Shown: piece after piece, positions 1 to 5,227 of the stretch
How positions within the stretch are numbered: the stretch's first letter is position 1
How the letters are laid out: the number at the start of each line of letters is the position of its first letter
Source: QYQL01 sp041674265
GTDB taxonomy: Bacteria > Verrucomicrobiota > Verrucomicrobiia > Chthoniobacterales > Terrimicrobiaceae
Assembly (NCBI GenBank): GCA_041674265.1
Contig: JBAYWC010000153.1
Coordinates: forward strand, 1-5,227
Length of the DNA: 5,227 bases
Direction of reading: 5' to 3'
The notes under the pieces: generated by a model
Told to the model about the DNA's origin: nothing
The model's input: the letters and a program-made list of their open reading frames with translations, nothing else
Database searches by the model: none
Position numbers and translations under genes: made by a program

Positions 1-446
1 GCCAACCAATAGCATTGGCGATGCCAACCTATTTCGGAAAACGAAGTTCAGTAAAGCTTCTCGGCTACGAACAGCTCGTTTTTGGCGGCGGACTTTCGCC
101 GCTCCCTGCCTCCCGGCGCTCTCACACGATGGGGTGGTGGTGGAGCGGCGACCTTCCGCTGCATTTGGATGAGCCAAAGATCGCCTACTTCTCACTGAAC
201 ATGTCAACGCCATGCCCGCCTCGGAGCACTTTCCCGGTTCACCGGCCTCGGGTCCCTCTGACGCGTGTGCTGGCGGGACAATCGGCCACGAGTTGACTCG
301 CCCTTCGCCCGAAGGCTGTCTCGCCCTGCGGGTGCCACTGCCGTGGCATCTACCGCGGCGCTTCCCTCGCGCCTTGGTTCGGGAGGCATGCGACTTTCTG
401 AACGATGTGCCCCTAGTGCCCCTAGTGAAGCCCGACCCCACAAGGA
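1..446. other. Left-edge stretch with no recognisable gene
   Basis: I read this stretch in all frames and on both strands and could not recognise a protein. The plus frame containing the ATG at 21 is open from the left edge to 296, so the tail of a gene entering from outside is possible, but its translation has odd composition (a run of three Trp, many Pro and Arg) and no familiar motif. Two further plus-strand frames between 212 and 495 are also open, as expected by chance in GC-rich DNA. No RNA gene, CRISPR-like array or insertion-sequence end is visible. It may be decayed accessory DNA or a long upstream region for the ORF starting at 492. Confidence 0.45.
408..427. repeat. 9-bp direct tandem repeat
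   Basis: The unit TGCCCCTAG occurs twice back to back (408-416 and 417-425), followed by TG, which begins a third copy. It lies about 65 bases upstream of the ATG at 492. The repeat is exact, but so short that it may be replication slippage with no function. Confidence 0.8.
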
Positions 447-461
447 TTGCGAGCGGTGCGT

Positions 462-479
462 TGTGACATTCTCGTCACA
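462..479. promoter_or_regulatory. Inverted repeat upstream of the ORF at 492, possible operator
   Basis: TGTGAC (462-467) and GTCACA (474-479) form a perfect 6-bp inverted repeat around a 6-base centre. It ends 12 bases before the ATG at 492 and just before that ORF's ribosome binding site. This position suits an operator for a dimeric regulator or a small hairpin in the mRNA leader. The half-sites recall CRP (TGTGA and TCACA), but the spacing between those cores is 8 rather than the canonical 6, so I do not call a CRP site. I could not find a convincing -35/-10 pair next to it. Confidence 0.3.
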
Positions 480-480
480 C

Positions 481-486
481 GAGGGA
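481..486 (+). promoter_or_regulatory. Ribosome binding site deciding the ATG at 492
   Basis: GAGGGA at 481-486 is a good Shine-Dalgarno match and ends 5 bases before the ATG at 492. It favours this ATG over the in-frame TTG at 447 and supports a real translation start here. Confidence 0.55.
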
Positions 487-491
487 CTGTC

Positions 492-1127
492 ATGACTTCG
501 GAACTGCCCTGGCAGAATTCGACGCCCGCCTTTGACAAGACCGCGACGCAAGCACTTGCCGGATTGTGTTTTTCCCTCCTGCTGCTGGCGATCTGCATTC
601 CCTGTTTTCCATCTAGAATTCCACATTTTTCAGCCAAGAGCCAAGGGCTCACTGACTCACTGACCGACACCACCGGAGCCGGGGACGGCTCGGGGGAGAC
701 TGCCGCAGGCAGCCCGGAGGGCGAGACGAGCGGGAGCGAGCGAGTCAACGTGAAGCTCGAAAAGCTCAACACGACCACCGTTGCCGATACGGGATATGAC
801 TCGCGCGACTGGGCGGCGACCGCAAAGGACGCCGCCAACCGCACGACAACGTTCGTGCGCAAAAACAACGGGGACTTGAAGGAAGCGATACGCAGTGGAT
901 CGCTTCGCGGTGTCGAATCGGTTGCATCTCCGCCCGTTGCGGCTTGGCATCGTCAACCCACCCGACGCGCCACACTTGCTTGTCGAGATCTCGAAAATTC
1001 TGAGCGAGCGACGAGAAAAAACATTGCCGTCACTGCGCGTGGAACTTTTTTCCACAACCGCTCCGACCGTGCGGGGGCGCGCAGCACAGGCGATGGCATT
1101 TTCGTCGGAAACGATGGACCTTCTTGA
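492..1127 (+). CDS. Putative membrane-anchored protein, unrecognised; probably disrupted after about position 890
   Basis: I do not recognise this protein. The ATG at 492 has a well-placed ribosome binding site. Residues 20-38 (ALAGLCFSLLLLAICIPCF) form one hydrophobic helix, suggesting a signal anchor, followed by a long Ser/Thr/Gly/Glu-rich stretch (about residues 45-90) that looks like a flexible linker. Codon use appears normal up to about 890. Beyond that the plausible coding sequence moves to the +1 frame (the ORF at 895-2670), and the last 80 or so residues here (Arg-, Ala- and Pro-rich) look like out-of-frame translation. The two frames may therefore be one gene broken by a frameshift near 877-900; for example, removing one G from the run at 879-883 would join them. 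Equally, a deletion junction may lie here. No enzymatic motif is visible. Confidence 0.4.
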   Translation: MTSELPWQNSTPAFDKTATQALAGLCFSLLLLAICIPCFPSRIPHFSAKSQGLTDSLTDTTGAGDGSGETAAGSPEGETSGSERVNVKLEKLNTTTVADTGYDSRDWAATAKDAANRTTTFVRKNNGDLKEAIRSGSLRGVESVASPPVAAWHRQPTRRATLACRDLENSERATRKNIAVTARGTFFHNRSDRAGARSTGDGIFVGNDGPS

Positions 1128-2670
1128 GGCCCGCCTTGTCACGGGCAGACTGGAGTTGCGGATCCACGAGCAACCGCGCCCACTCGACCAGTGGATTGCC
1201 CACTGGCGGAAGGAACCGCTTCACATCCTCATCATTTTCGACGAGGCAGGTGTGTCAATACGTCGCAGCGACATGGGGCTGCCGATGCCGATGAGCCCGT
1301 TCTGTGTACGGAAAGTGATTCGCTATCAAGTGCTCAGAGGCAGCCTGCACCTCGACCCTACGACCGACGAGCCTCCGTTTTCGGAATTCATGCAGCTCAT
1401 GAACGAGGCCGACCGGGGGCAGCGCGATTCGACACCAAACGCCTGGGCCGACGCGGAAAACCTCCGGCAAGTCGCCGATTCGGTTCTGCAAGGCGACGAG
1501 CCTGGTGCATTTTGGCTCGCGTTGGCAGACCGCGCGCTCCCGCCCGAGTCGGGGCTCGCGTCGGTGCGACTCCTTGCCCGGCGGGAGGATCAACGCGATA
1601 TCCTTCTTCTTTCCCGCGACTACCGCCGGTTGGCCGAGATCGTTCGCCCGGCGTTCAATCGCTGGCACCTGCATGTGACCTCGAAGCAGCTATCGAAACT
1701 GCTTGAAGAGGGGGTTCATCTCACGGGCTCGGGAATTCTGAATCTCGTCAAGAAAGACGGAACGGTCGATGTGAATCAGGTGCTCGGACTGGCTGGGACG
1801 CTGCTGGCCGCGCGGGATTATGCGATCCGTTTCCCCGGTGCTTTGATCGTTTCGATCGACCATCAGATCGCCCGCCACTGGCTCCGGCTCGGAAAGCGCG
1901 GAGAACGGTGCGATTTGGTCGCCATGCGACAGGAGAGAGAAGGCATTGTCATCGATGCGATAGAAGTCAAGAGCACGCAAGGCACGGCAACCGCCATTGT
2001 GCAATCCACGCGAGATGACGCCGCAAACCAGCTTTCGGCGACACTCGAAGCTGTGTCTGACGGTCTCAGCGGAACCACTCCCAGCGCGGGCGCGCTGTCT
2101 GTCCCCCGCTGTGATATGCTCAAAGAGGTGCTTGTGCGCGGATGCCTTGGGAAGAATATAACCGCCGACCTGCGTGAAACGTGGTGCGGCTGGCTGGTGC
2201 GAATTTTCCGCCAGGAAGGAGATCCGATGCCTGTGGAGGTTCGTGGGGAAATTGTTTGTGTCGCCCTCGGGGAAAGTTCGACGGTTCCAACCACGAGCCT
2301 TGTCCGCGGCGATTTTCCGGTAATCGTCCGCACGCTCGGCGAATCGGAGGTGCAACGCCTTTTGGAAGATGAAGGGGAGCCACCACCGTCAACAGAACCT
2401 CCACCAAGCGCCCAGCCACCTGAATCTCCATCGCCAGCGGGAGCCGGAATTGCTCCGAGCGCCGAGTTTTCGGATTGGACATCTCCGCCGCCCGCCCAGA
2501 CCGCGTCCTCCTCCGCAATTACACGCTTGATGAGCTCGCGGGAATCCTATGGCTGCACGGGCAAAGCGGACTCGATGGCTTTGTCCTGCCTCGCAATGTG
2601 TGTATGGAAATCGCCGCGCGCACCCGCGCACCCGCGCACAACCACGCGTGGCAGTCAGGATGCTCACTAA
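895..2670 (+). CDS. Truncated DptH/HerA-associated-like protein with PD-(D/E)XK nuclease signature
   Basis: A long ORF starting at GTG 895; the frame opens after a TGA at 877, so the true N-terminus may be lost. Residues 12-120 begin with LRPLRLGIVNPPD and include the hydrophobic strand LHILIIFDEA. Residues 205-310 hold conserved-looking blocks (FWLALADRALPPE, LVKKDGTVD, LGLAGTLLAARDY). Residues 316-360 carry the nuclease signature: a strand (ALIVSID), then Asp340, then IEVK with Glu357 and Lys359, the PD-(D/E)XK pattern. From memory this layout matches the region before the ATPase in large DptH (Dnd phosphorothioation-linked restriction) and related HerA/FtsK-type proteins; I could not run a search. 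Residues 492-520 are a proline-rich linker where the ATPase would be expected, but no Walker A follows. The last 50 or so residues are probably out-of-frame translation of the RuvB-like remnant. Likely a defence protein remnant, probably non-functional. Confidence 0.55.
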   Translation: MDRFAVSNRLHLRPLRLGIVNPPDAPHLLVEISKILSERREKTLPSLRVELFSTTAPTVRGRAAQAMAFSSETMDLLEARLVTGRLELRIHEQPRPLDQWIAHWRKEPLHILIIFDEAGVSIRRSDMGLPMPMSPFCVRKVIRYQVLRGSLHLDPTTDEPPFSEFMQLMNEADRGQRDSTPNAWADAENLRQVADSVLQGDEPGAFWLALADRALPPESGLASVRLLARREDQRDILLLSRDYRRLAEIVRPAFNRWHLHVTSKQLSKLLEEGVHLTGSGILNLVKKDGTVDVNQVLGLAGTLLAARDYAIRFPGALIVSIDHQIARHWLRLGKRGERCDLVAMRQEREGIVIDAIEVKSTQGTATAIVQSTRDDAANQLSATLEAVSDGLSGTTPSAGALSVPRCDMLKEVLVRGCLGKNITADLRETWCGWLVRIFRQEGDPMPVEVRGEIVCVALGESSTVPTTSLVRGDFPVIVRTLGESEVQRLLEDEGEPPPSTEPPPSAQPPESPSPAGAGIAPSAEFSDWTSPPPAQTASSSAITRLMSSRESYGCTGKADSMALSCLAMCVWKSPRAPAHPRTTTRGSQDAH

Positions 2671-3040
2671 CCAGCTCATCCCACATTTTTACGCTTCAGT
2701 CCGGGAATCCAATGCAAAACCAAACCGGCATCGCATTGGCGAATCCATGACGGTTGAAAGCGTCGCCGACTATTTCGAGAGCCAGGGAGTGGATTCCAAC
2801 GGACTGGACAGCATCGCGCGCAATCTCATCTCTTATCTTGGTCGGCACGGAGCCACCGCCGAAGAACGCCTGCGCCAAGGAATCGGCATCTCCAATCGCG
2901 GTGATTTTGTCGAAGCCGATGAATACCTCCAGCGCCTCGGACTTGTAACCGTGCGGGGAGGAAGAGCCTTAACTGCTGAGGGACGGCGTTACCTTGCATC
3001 GCCTGCCAATCTCTGGCATCGGATCTCGCGACAGAGTTGA
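2487..3040 (+). pseudogene. RuvB-like AAA+ protein remnant (lid and winged-helix domains), frameshifted
   Basis: Two frames together read like the C-terminal half of RuvB. The first, about 2487-2630, gives RVLLRNYTLDELAGIL and later CMEIAARTR, matching the RuvB lid (YT.EEL..I, then IA.RSRGTPRIA). The second, about 2640-3040, gives PRVAVRML, then MTVESVADYFESQGVDSNGL and a winged helix ending VRGGRALTAEGRRYL, matching the GVD..GLD linker and RTPRGR wing of RuvB. The N-terminal ATPase core (Walker A and B, sensor 1; about 180 residues in RuvB) is absent, and an in-frame TGA lies upstream at 2421. The 8-bp repeat at 2617-2639 causes the break; with one unit removed the text reads EIAARTRAQPRVAVRML. 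An ATG at 2660, overlapping the end of the preceding ORF, could restart translation of a 126-residue tail. Housekeeping ruvB is unlikely because the match is divergent and lacks ruvA/ruvC neighbours here. Confidence 0.65.
2617..2639. repeat. 8-bp tandem repeat causing a frameshift
   Basis: The unit GCGCACCC occurs at 2618-2625 and 2626-2633, with six of eight bases again at 2634-2639; exact period-8 identity spans 2617-2639. Because 8 is not a multiple of 3, gain or loss of one unit switches the frame. Removing one unit joins the two RuvB-like frames without a stop, so the extra copy is probably a slippage insertion. Confidence 0.8.
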
Positions 3041-3098
3041 ATCTTATTGGAGAATGCAAAGCGCGGGCCCGTTCTGAATTCTGACTTTCAGCACCGGC
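3041..3098. other. Short convergent intergenic region
   Basis: These 58 bases separate the end of the plus-strand RuvB-like remnant from the end of the minus-strand fabD. I looked for a bidirectional terminator and saw only a 5-bp stem (CTGAA at 3074-3078 with TTCAG at 3087-3091) and a loop-less palindrome around 3063-3071, neither with a T-run. No convincing terminator is present. Confidence 0.6.
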
Positions 3099-4037
3099 TT
3101 AGTCGGCGGAGAGCAACGCCACGCCTTCGTCAAGGGTCGCGACATTGGAAACGGAAACGACAGGCGTTCCCTTGCGGATGCGTCCGACGAGCCCGGCGAT
3201 CACTCCCCCGGGACCGAGTTCGAGGAAATTCGTGATGTGCAGGTGATCGATCAGGTATTCGATGCTCTGGGACCAGCAGACGCTGCCGGTGACCTGGTCG
3301 GCCAGCGTGCGGCGGATGTTCTCCGCGTCGCCCACGGCCACGGCATCGACATTGCAAACGACCGGCACACGCGGAACGGACATGGGAGTTTCCTCCAATG
3401 CCTGCTTGAGCGTTTGGTAGGCGGATTCCATCAGGCGGGAATGGAACGCGCCCGCGACCGTCAGTTCGACCGCTTTGCGCGCGCCGTATTCCTTGGCGAG
3501 CGAGACCGCGAGAGCGATCTTCGAGGATTCCCCGGAAAGCACGATCTGCCCCGGGGAGTTCAGGTTCGCGACATCGACATCCGCCGAGGAGGCCAGCTCG
3601 CGCACGCGGTCCTCGTCGCCGCCGATGATGGCCGCCATGGCGCCCTCGGTGGAATCGCAGGCTTGCTGCATCGCTCTCGCCCGTTTGTCCACGAGGCGAA
3701 GGCCGGTGCCAAAATCGAACGTTCCCGCGGCGGCATGGGCCGTGAACTCGCCCAGCGACAGGCCGGCCGCCGCATGAAATTCCAGTCCCGGGAACCGTTC
3801 CTTCACCACCGCCAGACAAGCCAGTCCGTGAACATAAAGAGCGGGTTGGCAGACGGAAGTCTTGGTGAGTTCCTCCGGGGGGCCATCAAATGCGATTTGG
3901 GAAAGCGGATACCTGAGGATTTCATCCGCCTGTTTGAACAGGCCGGCTGCGACGGGGAATTCGGCGCAGAGGTCTTTGCCCATTCCGACGGACTGGGCAC
4001 CCTGGCCTGAGAAGAGGAGAGCGAGTTTTTTTGTCAT
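3099..4037 (-). CDS. fabD: Malonyl-CoA:ACP transacylase (FabD)
   Basis: Transfers the malonyl group from coenzyme A to acyl carrier protein in the cytoplasm, supplying the extender unit for type II fatty acid synthesis. The 312-residue protein has the usual family length (E. coli FabD is 309) and appears complete. Visible motifs in order: GQGAQ at 11-15 (oxyanion region), GLSLGE at 92-97 with nucleophile Ser94, Arg119 in LVDKRARAMQ (binds the malonyl carboxylate), NLNSPGQIVLSG at 158-169, and AGAFHSRLM at 195-203 with catalytic His199. LELGPGG at 272-278 is the usual C-terminal motif. The start is fixed by MTKKLALLFSGQGAQ, typical of the family. Its ATG overlaps the stop of the upstream glycerate kinase gene (ATGA, 4034-4037). 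No Shine-Dalgarno sequence lies in the usual window, so translation is probably coupled. No other fab gene is in view. Confidence 0.96.
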   Translation of the reverse strand: MTKKLALLFSGQGAQSVGMGKDLCAEFPVAAGLFKQADEILRYPLSQIAFDGPPEELTKTSVCQPALYVHGLACLAVVKERFPGLEFHAAAGLSLGEFTAHAAAGTFDFGTGLRLVDKRARAMQQACDSTEGAMAAIIGGDEDRVRELASSADVDVANLNSPGQIVLSGESSKIALAVSLAKEYGARKAVELTVAGAFHSRLMESAYQTLKQALEETPMSVPRVPVVCNVDAVAVGDAENIRRTLADQVTGSVCWSQSIEYLIDHLHITNFLELGPGGVIAGLVGRIRKGTPVVSVSNVATLDEGVALLSAD

Positions 4038-5140
4038 GATAAAAACGATCGTGCCGTCCTGCTGGCGGCGGCACGCAGGGACTGTGCCCCACGGGCGAGG
4101 TTCTCCGCAAGCCCGATTGCGGGATCGCCGATGGAAACGCAGCGGGAAAACATTTCCGCGGCGGGCTTTTCCACGCGCCCGGCGAATGCGATGCAGGGCT
4201 TCCCATGTTTCTTTGCCAACCCGGCGAGCGCTCCGGGCCCCTTGCCCTCGAGTGTCTGGGAATCCAGCGACCCCTCGCCCGTGAGGACGAGATCACAGGC
4301 GGCCACCCGGGCTTCCAGTCCCAGTCGTTCCGCGATCCAGTCGAAGCCGGGGACGATTTCCGCCCCGCAAAACGTCAGCAACCCGAACCCCGTCCCTCCC
4401 GCGGCACCCGCTCCCGGTGTCTCGCGGTGGCTCGTCCCGAACGTCTTTTCACAGACATCCGAAAAATGCCCGAGATGGGACTCCAGAATCCCGATGTCTT
4501 CTTCCGTCGCTCCCTTTTGCGGGCCATAAACCCGGCTGCATCCCCGCGATCCCAGGAGAGGATTTTTCACATCGGACAGGGCCAGGATCCTGACCGGTGC
4601 CCGCGGGGGTGGGGGAACGATCCCGACGATGTCGCAAAGGTTCCGGGGAGTGGGTTCGATGTCCCGGCCCAGGCGATCCTGAAACCTCCAGCCGAGGGCC
4701 GAAGCCAATCCCGCGCCGCCGTCGTTTGTGGCGCTGCCGCCCAATCCGACGGCGATGATGGATGGGCGCAGCGACACGGCATCAAGAATCAATTGTCCGG
4801 TCCCGAATGTCGTCGCCCGGAGGATGTCCCGGTCGCTTTCCGGAATTTTCGCGAGCCCCGAAGCCGCGCTCATCTCGATCACGGCCAGCCGTTCGCCGGG
4901 GATCCAAACGTAATCCGCGCTCAAAGCGCGGCCCAGAGCATCACAAACCTCCGCCCGCCTGATCCGCGCATCGCTCCATGAGGAAAACACATCCACGGTG
5001 CCCTCGCCGCCATCGGCCAGGCAAGCCCGCTCGAAGGACGTTCCCGGCATCACCTCCCGCCACCCGCACTCGATGGCCTCCACCGCCTGCATCGCCGTGA
5101 GCGAGCCCTTGAACTTGTCCGGAGCGATAAGAATTCTCAT
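4034..5140 (-). CDS. glxK: Glycerate kinase, type I (GlxK/GarK family)
   Basis: Phosphorylates D-glycerate with ATP (2-phosphoglycerate in the GarK/GlxK group), feeding glyoxylate, glucarate or serine-derived carbon into glycolysis; cytosolic. From the ATG at 5140 the protein has 368 residues, close to the usual length of about 380. Family motifs in order: IAPDKFKGSLTA at 5-16, LADGGEGT at 41-48, EMSAASGL at 89-96, GLGGSATNDGGAGLA at 132-146, SDVKNPLLG at 189-197, YGPQKGA at 205-211, GAGAAGGTGFG at 243-253 and LTGEGSLDSQT at 286-296. I chose the start at MRILIAPDKFKGS because relatives begin there; in-frame ATGs at 5149 and 5182 would add 3 or 14 unconserved residues, and none has a clear ribosome binding site. 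It is the first gene of an operon with fabD. No glyoxylate carboligase or tartronate semialdehyde reductase gene is in view to indicate its pathway. Confidence 0.95.
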   Translation of the reverse strand: MRILIAPDKFKGSLTAMQAVEAIECGWREVMPGTSFERACLADGGEGTVDVFSSWSDARIRRAEVCDALGRALSADYVWIPGERLAVIEMSAASGLAKIPESDRDILRATTFGTGQLILDAVSLRPSIIAVGLGGSATNDGGAGLASALGWRFQDRLGRDIEPTPRNLCDIVGIVPPPPRAPVRILALSDVKNPLLGSRGCSRVYGPQKGATEEDIGILESHLGHFSDVCEKTFGTSHRETPGAGAAGGTGFGLLTFCGAEIVPGFDWIAERLGLEARVAACDLVLTGEGSLDSQTLEGKGPGALAGLAKKHGKPCIAFAGRVEKPAAEMFSRCVSIGDPAIGLAENLARGAQSLRAAASRTARSFLS

Positions 5141-5185
5141 GCAAACCATTCTGCCATCTGCTACAGGATCGGGCACGATCATTCT
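5141..5185. promoter_or_regulatory. Divergent promoter region between glycerate kinase and tRNA-Ser
   Basis: These 45 bases separate two divergently read genes. Any promoter for the tRNA on the plus strand must lie here or inside the first codons of glycerate kinase, and the kinase-fabD promoter must lie here or under the tRNA. I see only weak -10-like hexamers (for example CAGAAT on the minus strand at about 5150-5155) and no paired -35, so exact sites are not assigned. The location is inferred from gene order. Confidence 0.35.
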
Positions 5186-5227
5186 GGAGGGGTGGTAGAG
5201 TGGTCTATTGCGCCGGTCTTGAAAACC
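5186..5227 (+). tRNA. tRNA-Ser(UGA), 5' part only
   Basis: The window ends inside this gene. The 5' acceptor strand GGAGGGG is at 5186-5192, followed by T8 and G9, a D-arm with the GTAGAGTGGTCTATTGCGC layout usual for bacterial serine tRNAs, and the anticodon arm: stem strand CCGGT at 5213-5217, loop CTTGAAA at 5218-5224 and the first bases of the return strand, ACC. The anticodon TGA (5220-5222) reads UCA and related serine codons. The long variable arm expected of a serine tRNA, the T-arm and the 3' acceptor strand lie outside, so completeness cannot be judged. Confidence 0.92.

Noticed and set aside
15..296. Plus-strand ORF at the left edge as a gene
   Set aside because: No recognisable motif, odd composition and no clear ribosome binding site; a partial gene from outside the window cannot be excluded, so it is noted only under the left-edge stretch.
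462..479. CRP binding site
   Set aside because: The TGTGA and TCACA cores are separated by 8 bases instead of the canonical 6.
1219..1248. Walker B motif of a P-loop ATPase (ILIIFDEA)
   Set aside because: There is no Walker A (GxxxxGKS/T) upstream in the frame, so the hydrophobic strand plus Asp-Glu is not enough to call an ATPase.
1690..2355. Minus-strand ORF of 221 codons inside the nuclease-type ORF
   Set aside because: The plus frame shows structured, family-like blocks and the nuclease signature over the same bases, while the minus translation shows nothing recognisable.
3237..4010. Long plus-strand ORF (257 codons) opposite fabD
   Set aside because: It lies entirely antisense to a complete fabD with all catalytic motifs; its translation has no recognisable motif and reflects GC-rich codon structure on the other strand.
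4050..4073. Hairpin GTGCCG...CGGCAC as a terminator between glycerate kinase and fabD
   Set aside because: It lies inside the end of the kinase coding sequence with no T-run, and the ATGA overlap argues that the genes are co-transcribed.
4205..4981. Long plus-strand ORF (258 codons) opposite glycerate kinase
   Set aside because: Antisense shadow of an intact glycerate kinase; the translation is Arg/Pro-rich with no family resemblance.

Overview
A GC-rich bacterial window with two contrasting halves. The right part (about 3099-5227) is ordinary, intact chromosome. A two-gene minus-strand operon encodes a type I glycerate kinase (GlxK/GarK family) and malonyl-CoA:ACP transacylase (FabD), which overlap by the four bases ATGA. 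The first 42 bases of a plus-strand tRNA-Ser(UGA) run off the right edge, with its 5' end only 46 bases from the preferred glycerate kinase start. The FabD sequence reminds me of Verrucomicrobiota, but I cannot test that here, so the lineage is a weak guess.

The left part (about 490-3040, plus strand) looks like a decaying locus, probably a former defence or DNA-processing operon. It starts with an ORF that has a good ribosome binding site and one membrane helix (492 to about 890). Next, in another frame, is a 591-codon ORF (895-2670). It resembles the middle of the large DptH/HerA-associated proteins, carries a PD-(D/E)XK nuclease-type signature and ends in a proline-rich linker where I would expect an ATPase module. 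Last comes a remnant of a RuvB-like AAA+ protein (about 2487-3040) that keeps only the lid and winged-helix parts. This remnant is split between two frames by an extra copy of an 8-bp tandem repeat (2617-2639); removing one unit restores a RuvB-like reading.

The simplest reading is that a deletion fused the linker of the DptH/HerA-like gene to the middle of a downstream RuvB-like gene, and that repeat slippage then damaged the remnant further. Because both pieces lie in order on one strand, an intact relative may encode a nuclease/HerA-type protein next to a RuvB-like ATPase. That pairing is the most interesting lead in the window. Positions 1-446 hold no gene I can recognise.
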